Below, one piece after another: positions 59,587 to 64,000 of a stretch of DNA of 64,000 bases. The notes beneath the pieces were generated by a model. The model saw only the letters and a program-made list of their open reading frames with translations. It was not told the origin of the DNA and made no database searches. The DNA comes from Candidatus Alloenteromonas pullistercoris (GTDB lineage: Bacteria; Bacillota_I; Bacilli_A; RFN20; CAG-826), in contig JADINA010000039.1 in assembly GCA_017694295.1 (NCBI GenBank), forward strand, positions 1 to 64,000, written 5' to 3'. The position numbers and the translations under genes are program-made. Each line of letters begins with the position of its first letter. Positions within the stretch are counted from its first letter, which is position 1.

Positions 59587-60537
59587 ATGGGCAAAGGCAA
59601 AAGGAACCTCATAATCTCAATCGCGGCCTCATTGCTCGCGACCTTTTCCCTTTCTGTTGCGACCTACGCCTGGTTTTTGACAAGCCTCAAGGCCAACCCC
59701 GAGCAGCTCATCCTCAATAGCGGAGTCTCCTCCGTCTACGTCGACATGATGGGCTATGCCTGCTCGCTTCGCGGCAACCCCTCTTCCTCCACCTCTGGGC
59801 AAATAAGCGAGCCCAACGGCCTTTCGATCGACCGAAGCGGGGACATCGAAGTCTACGGCGGCACCCAATCGACCTCGACCGCCACCGTCCACGCCTCCTT
59901 CCTCACCCAGATAGACACCTACGACTACCTAAGCCTTTCCCAAGGCGAAGTCGGGCTGAGCCGGGACTATCTGCCCCGGGTTTACCTCGCCCTTCAATAC
60001 TCCCAGGATAACGTGGGAGGGTATGTAAGAGCCTATCTAGGCGAACTAAACGAGGCGGGAGACGGCTTGACGGGGAGCTTAAGCATAACGATGGGCGACC
60101 AAGCGCTTTCTGGCTACCTTCGGGTCGCCAATAAGCTCGAAAGCGCCCAATCCATCGCCGCTTCCGGACAAAGCGACATGATCGACTATTACGATACCGG
60201 ATCCCTCTCCTTCCCCGCTTCATGGGAAGGCGTCCTCGCCTCAGAGGCCTCTCCGCTTTATTCCTCCTCTAGCGAGCCGGCCCAGCTTTATGTGCCGGCG
60301 CTACAAACCCAGCTTGGCGGGGAGCTTTGCTATTCGGTGGGGTCGCTACTGGAGATCTCGGTCGACCCGTTCCAGTTCTATTCCGCCCTCCTTTCCATTT
60401 CCGCCTCCAACCCATTGGAGGTTTCTAAGATCGCGATATCCTTCTCCTTCTCGCTCTACCTTACCTATTCCAACGCCCCCTTTGAGTCGTCCCCGGGGGT
60501 CGAATACCCGATAATCAGCTTGGAGGAAGGGGCATGA
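59587..60537 (+). CDS. Exported protein with SipW-type leader (ATYAWF)
   Basis: A 316-residue exported protein. The leader LIISIAASLLATFSLSVATYAWF is a clear SipW/TasA-type signal ending near residue 30. The mature part is Ser/Tyr/Leu rich with alternating hydrophobic residues, typical of beta-sandwich fibre subunits, and no cysteine-rich or sorting motif. It starts five bases after the large surface protein gene, and its stop overlaps the next start (ATGA). A likely fibre subunit or cap; no family is recognised beyond the leader. Confidence 0.75.
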   Translation: MGKGKRNLIISIAASLLATFSLSVATYAWFLTSLKANPEQLILNSGVSSVYVDMMGYACSLRGNPSSSTSGQISEPNGLSIDRSGDIEVYGGTQSTSTATVHASFLTQIDTYDYLSLSQGEVGLSRDYLPRVYLALQYSQDNVGGYVRAYLGELNEAGDGLTGSLSITMGDQALSGYLRVANKLESAQSIAASGQSDMIDYYDTGSLSFPASWEGVLASEASPLYSSSSEPAQLYVPALQTQLGGELCYSVGSLLEISVDPFQFYSALLSISASNPLEVSKIAISFSFSLYLTYSNAPFESSPGVEYPIISLEEGA

Positions 60538-61484
60538 AAGGCAAGTTCTCCAAGTCGCTCATATTGCTTTGCCTGCCCCCGCTAAGCTGCCTTGGGGCTT
60601 TAGGCGTCGCGACCTACGCCTGGTTTTCCTCCTTCAGGTCGGCCGAGGCCAACGTCAACAGCATCCGCGTGGAGGCCCCCGGATTCGACGAATACGGCCT
60701 TTATTGCCTATCCATCAACAAACCCGCGGGAGCCGAGGTTTATTCCGGATACCCCGATTACGCCTCCTTAGACGACGGCTCAAAGGCGAGCCGGATCTCG
60801 GGAAACGGCGACTTCATCGAGATAACCGATGGGTCGGAGGCCGCCTTGATGGAGGATATGTTCCCCCTATCGTGCTTCACCTTCGCCTTGTTCTTAGGCG
60901 AATCCGACTTCACCTCGTTCCAAATCGGCATCGAAACCTCCTCCTCGCCTTCCGCCTCCAATTACGTTGAGGTCATAAGGGGCGGGCAAGCGACCTACGA
61001 AAGGGTCGTCCTCGCCGGGGCCATCGACGTCTATTCGAAAACCATCCCCCTAGCGGAGGGGGAATACGCCCCCGGGGCCTTGAATCTAAGCGAGTCGACC
61101 ATCGCGAAGGTCAATTCCTTCATCACGACCGAGATGGGGGCGCTTGGAAGCTACCCCAACGTCACTAGGGAGGACCGCTTCGCCTTTAGCCAAAGCGAGG
61201 AGCAGGAGCCGGTTTCCTCTTCCCCCTACCGCCTTAATCGCGCCCTCACTGACGACGTCATAACCCAAGGGGCCGATTATCTAGTCCTATTCACCGTCGA
61301 GTTCTCCGACCTGCCCTCGACCCACATGTCGCCTTTATCTAACGTCGAAGGCGGGATCGAGGGAGCGTCTTATTGGCGTTATGACGAGTCCAGCAACCTT
61401 TCCACCGCCTATCAGGGGCTAAGCTTCGTTATTGATTCAGTTTCCGTCGTCGGCGGGTTTTTAAACGAAGGAGGCAGCATATGA
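60534..61484 (+). CDS. Exported protein with SipW-type leader (ATYAWF)
   Basis: A 316-residue protein of the same length as the one before it. Its leader ends GALGVATYAWFSSFRSAEA near residue 35, close to the TasA-type consensus. The mature part is acidic, Ser/Tyr rich and beta-type. The equal lengths and matching order suggest the two are diverged copies or paired subunits, although the mature parts look little alike by eye. It is coupled by ATGA overlaps on both sides. Confidence 0.75.
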   Translation: MKGKFSKSLILLCLPPLSCLGALGVATYAWFSSFRSAEANVNSIRVEAPGFDEYGLYCLSINKPAGAEVYSGYPDYASLDDGSKASRISGNGDFIEITDGSEAALMEDMFPLSCFTFALFLGESDFTSFQIGIETSSSPSASNYVEVIRGGQATYERVVLAGAIDVYSKTIPLAEGEYAPGALNLSESTIAKVNSFITTEMGALGSYPNVTREDRFAFSQSEEQEPVSSSPYRLNRALTDDVITQGADYLVLFTVEFSDLPSTHMSPLSNVEGGIEGASYWRYDESSNLSTAYQGLSFVIDSVSVVGGFLNEGGSI

Positions 61485-64000
61485 AAAGCAAAGATTGGCG
61501 CTTAAAAGCCATTTACATCGGGTTCGTCTCGCTTGGGATCGCCTATTTGGCCTCATTGATCGGCTCTGGGGCGACCGGCATGGGATTGGCCCTTGCCATT
61601 TCCTCCTCCATCGCCCTTTTCCTCTTCCTTTCCCTTTGCGGGCTGCTTCTTCTTTATAACGCGAAGAAAAGGGACGCCGAGGGGCGGATGAGGAAGGAGG
61701 TCATGGGCCAGCTCGACGATCTAAAGAAAGGGACGGCCAAGGTTTCGCCGCGCCGCTATGGCTTTTATGAGCTCGATTCCTTCCAAGAGGACATCAACTC
61801 CTTCATCGCCGCCTATTTAAGCTCCTCCCCCGATTCCGACGCCCCCTTGTATAAGGGCAAGCGCTACCTTTGCCCAAAAAGCGAATTCGAGGAGGCGATG
61901 CTCGAGGAGATAAAGCGAAACCGCAATTACCGCCAAGCCGTGCTCGCCATCGACATACTCGGCCCGGTAAACGAGCAGGCCAATGAAAAAGCCAAGGAAA
62001 CCATCTTCGCCGCCTTCCCATACGCCATGCTCTCCTTAAGGGAGCCAAGGGGCTATTACGCCTATATATACGACGCCGGCAGCGAATCCGAGTTCACCTC
62101 GCGGTGCCACCGCCTCCTTTCCGATTACGCCTACCAAAGCCAAGGGGGCGAGGAGGTTTCCTCCCTTCGCCTTGGCGGGGCCGTCTTCCCCCTTGTCCCG
62201 GCGGTCTCCCTCATCGATAGGGCCGAGAAAAGCCTGCAGGCGGAAGGGGATCTAAGCATCGATTCCGGGGACGGGGAGGCCTTTTTGCCCTCGCCGCGCT
62301 CCAACGAGGCGAGCCGGCGCAACATCAACCTCGCCAACTTCGAGAAGCTTTACCGCCAAACCCTGCTTTCCGATACAAGGGCGCGGCGCGAGCAGTCGAT
62401 CTCCAAATCCCTCGCCTATTTCCTTGAAAGCGAGGGTTTCGACATCGGGGGGGCGCTTGAGTATTCCCGGCTTGACGAGAGCTATCGCGTCTATTGCGAG
62501 CAAAAGGCGAAAGGGTGCGCCTGCGCCTCGTTTTCCTCCTTTGGCAAATCGATTCCGGCCAGTTGGCTCGATCCGGCCTTTGAATGCGCCAAAGCCGACT
62601 TCCCCCTTTACATCCGCTACCTCAAAGACGCCCCCAAGCCGGTGATGGCCTTGATGCAGTCGCTTGGGGCCGAATCGGCTTTGCTCGCCCCGATTATCTG
62701 GGAAGGGCGCAAATACGGCTTCCTTTATCTCCTAAGCTCCCATTCGAAGGATTTGACGCTCGAAGGCTTCGATAAGGCCCATAACCTCTATTCGATACTC
62801 TCCTCCTCCCTCATAGTCTCCCGCAACGTCGAGGAAGCGGGCGGGATGAGCAATCTGCTCGACCAGCTGGCCAAACGAAGCGACAAATACGTCTACTCCA
62901 TCGACGAGAAGACGTTCCAGATAAAGGAATGCACCGCCAACCTCGAGAAGCGTTTAGGGGGGAAGGCGAAGGGCAGGCTATGCCACGAGGCCTTCTTCAA
63001 TAGCCCCACCCCCTGCCTCAACTGCCCCATCCATTCCGGGACCAATAGCTGCATCATCTCCTCCATCTCGCCCAAGGAATCGACGGTTTCCCTGGTCAGC
63101 AAAAGCAAATCGGGGCTGGCGACCCTCATCATCGAGCCGGCCCAGAAAGCCCCCTCGGGGTCCTCGCTCGTCGACAAGGCCCTCATCATCCCCTCGCCCA
63201 AGGGCTTCCGGGCCATGCTTTCGCGCGAGCTTATCGAGAAGGAGGGCTTCATCCTCGCCTTCCGGCTCCTCGATTCTGGGCAGAAGCTGCTTGACAACCC
63301 CGCCGAATCCAACTCGACCATCCTCCTGCAGGTGCTTGAGAACCTCCAGATCACCCCATATTACGCCGACGCCTACCGCCTTGACGACGTGACCATCGCC
63401 ATTCGGCTTAGCGGGCTTACGACCAGAAGCGGCCTTTACAAGGCGGTGGAGACGATCCAATCCGCCATAAGCGAGCCGATATCACTTGGCGGAGAGCCCT
63501 ATACCCCCCATTACGCCTATTGCTCCGTCTCCTACCCAACCGAGGCCGGAAGCGGCGCCGACATGCTTTCCCTATTGAAGACCGAGCTTTCCCGCAGCGC
63601 TGAGTTCGGGGAAGGCTATTTGGCCGAGGTCGGGCGCAATAGCCTCCGCAAAGCTGGCAGAAGCGAGTATTTGATGGAGCTGCTTGAGGCGAGTTTGGAA
63701 AAAGACGCCGCAAGCTTCGGGCTCACCCCGATCGCCGAGACCTCGACCGGGAAGCCACGTTATTATGAGGCATTCTTGACCCTACTTGACGAAAACCGGC
63801 TTATAAGCTCCTCGGAGCTGAATAGCCTTCTAAAAGACGAGAAGATGAGGCGTGACCTCGATTTCTCCGTCCTCCGCGGGCTTGGGGCCCTTTATCGCGA
63901 TTACGGCAAAGGCCTAATGAAGGCCAGCGGGGTCCATTGCTTCTATTACCGGATGAAAGCGTCAAGCTTCCTTGACCCCTCCTTTGGGGAATTGCTTGAA
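61481..64000 (+). CDS. Multidomain sensor with degenerate GGDEF, GAF, PAS, GGDEF and EAL domains (3' end outside window)
   Basis: 840 residues are visible and the frame stays open to the end. Two helices (about 9-31 and 35-60) precede a degenerate GGDEF-like domain (about 80-260) sharing the IDILGP stretch with the phosphodiesterase above (NILGP). A GAF-like domain (about 300-450, IIWEGRKYGFLYLLSS), a PAS-like domain (about 465-555, with SPTPCLNCP), and a second GGDEF-like domain (about 575-725, YRLDDVTIAIRL where GGDEF should be) follow. The last part is an EAL-like start with YYEAFL in place of EAL. None of the signature residues is kept, so it probably binds or senses rather than makes or breaks cyclic-di-GMP. 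ATGA overlap with the gene before. Confidence 0.72.
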   Translation, partial: MKSKDWRLKAIYIGFVSLGIAYLASLIGSGATGMGLALAISSSIALFLFLSLCGLLLLYNAKKRDAEGRMRKEVMGQLDDLKKGTAKVSPRRYGFYELDSFQEDINSFIAAYLSSSPDSDAPLYKGKRYLCPKSEFEEAMLEEIKRNRNYRQAVLAIDILGPVNEQANEKAKETIFAAFPYAMLSLREPRGYYAYIYDAGSESEFTSRCHRLLSDYAYQSQGGEEVSSLRLGGAVFPLVPAVSLIDRAEKSLQAEGDLSIDSGDGEAFLPSPRSNEASRRNINLANFEKLYRQTLLSDTRARREQSISKSLAYFLESEGFDIGGALEYSRLDESYRVYCEQKAKGCACASFSSFGKSIPASWLDPAFECAKADFPLYIRYLKDAPKPVMALMQSLGAESALLAPIIWEGRKYGFLYLLSSHSKDLTLEGFDKAHNLYSILSSSLIVSRNVEEAGGMSNLLDQLAKRSDKYVYSIDEKTFQIKECTANLEKRLGGKAKGRLCHEAFFNSPTPCLNCPIHSGTNSCIISSISPKESTVSLVSKSKSGLATLIIEPAQKAPSGSSLVDKALIIPSPKGFRAMLSRELIEKEGFILAFRLLDSGQKLLDNPAESNSTILLQVLENLQITPYYADAYRLDDVTIAIRLSGLTTRSGLYKAVETIQSAISEPISLGGEPYTPHYAYCSVSYPTEAGSGADMLSLLKTELSRSAEFGEGYLAEVGRNSLRKAGRSEYLMELLEASLEKDAASFGLTPIAETSTGKPRYYEAFLTLLDENRLISSSELNSLLKDEKMRRDLDFSVLRGLGALYRDYGKGLMKASGVHCFYYRMKASSFLDPSFGELLE

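Noticed and set aside
1-64000. CRISPR arrays, insertion sequences, prophage or integrase genes
   Set aside because: I saw no direct-repeat arrays, transposase or integrase motifs, or terminal inverted repeats flanking genes.
1-64000. Mycoplasma-type genetic code (UGA = Trp)
   Set aside because: TGA is used as a stop in many ATGA overlaps, and tryptophan is encoded by TGG throughout.

Overview
The window reads as chromosomal DNA of a GC-rich, low-redundancy Gram-positive-type bacterium, most likely an uncultured member of the Bacillota (Bacilli, Erysipelotrichia or a walled relative of the Mollicutes). Supporting signs are short-lipobox lipoproteins with no outer-membrane genes, the Bacillota order rimP-nusA-ylxR-ylxQ-infB-rbfA, a short IF-2, a NusA with a Mollicute-like charged tail, a class II GalT, RNase J and a SipW-type signal peptidase. 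UGA is a stop codon, often in ATGA gene overlaps, so this is not the Mycoplasma code. The exact taxon cannot be fixed from the sequence alone.

Layout. 1-8.7 kb: a partial RNase J gene, a three-gene glycerol-3-phosphate-dehydrogenase-like flavoprotein set with a phosphoesterase, a serpin lipoprotein, a methyltransferase-fold protein, another lipoprotein and a cytidylate-kinase-like protein. 8.8-22.5 kb: the translation and RNA block pnp, rpsO, ribF-truB, rbfA-infB-ylxQ-ylxR-nusA-rimP, all on the minus strand but interrupted by three plus-strand genes (an orphan AbiEi-like gene, typA, and a ttcA-like gene with an extra C-terminal domain). 22.6-28.8 kb: a MATE exporter, a DegV/phosphoesterase/lipoprotein operon, a GT4 glycosyltransferase and tRNA-Thr(GGT). 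28.9-31.4 kb: an acyltransferase-like membrane protein with an AMP-forming ligase. 31.4-43.4 kb: malQ-rimO, the galM-galT-galK operon with a YwaF-like membrane protein, and an operon of a sugar transporter, a phospholipase-C-like protein, an unknown and cardiolipin synthase. 43.5-45.5 kb: an O-antigen-ligase-like membrane protein.

45.6-64 kb is the most unusual part. Several exported proteins carry TasA/camelysin-type leaders (ATYAWF or close variants). They are encoded with a SipW-type signal peptidase having a Ser/His dyad, a membrane-anchored McrB-like AAA+ ATPase, a DUF2357-like protein with a long charged tail, an EAL phosphodiesterase with intact catalytic motifs, a nucleosidase-like protein, and a large sensor whose GGDEF and EAL domains look dead. 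Two cyclic-di-GMP class I (GEMM) riboswitches, each directly behind a good promoter, head the two transcription units. I read this as a cyclic-di-GMP-controlled surface-fibre or export locus. The components are recognisable families; I do not know this combination as a described system.

Regulation visible elsewhere includes perfect palindromes at the promoters of the gal operon and the sugar-transporter operon, a nested inverted repeat that would cover the ribosome binding site of the AbiEi-like gene, and several promoters whose -10 box lies only 7-10 bases before the start codon, implying leaderless or nearly leaderless mRNAs.
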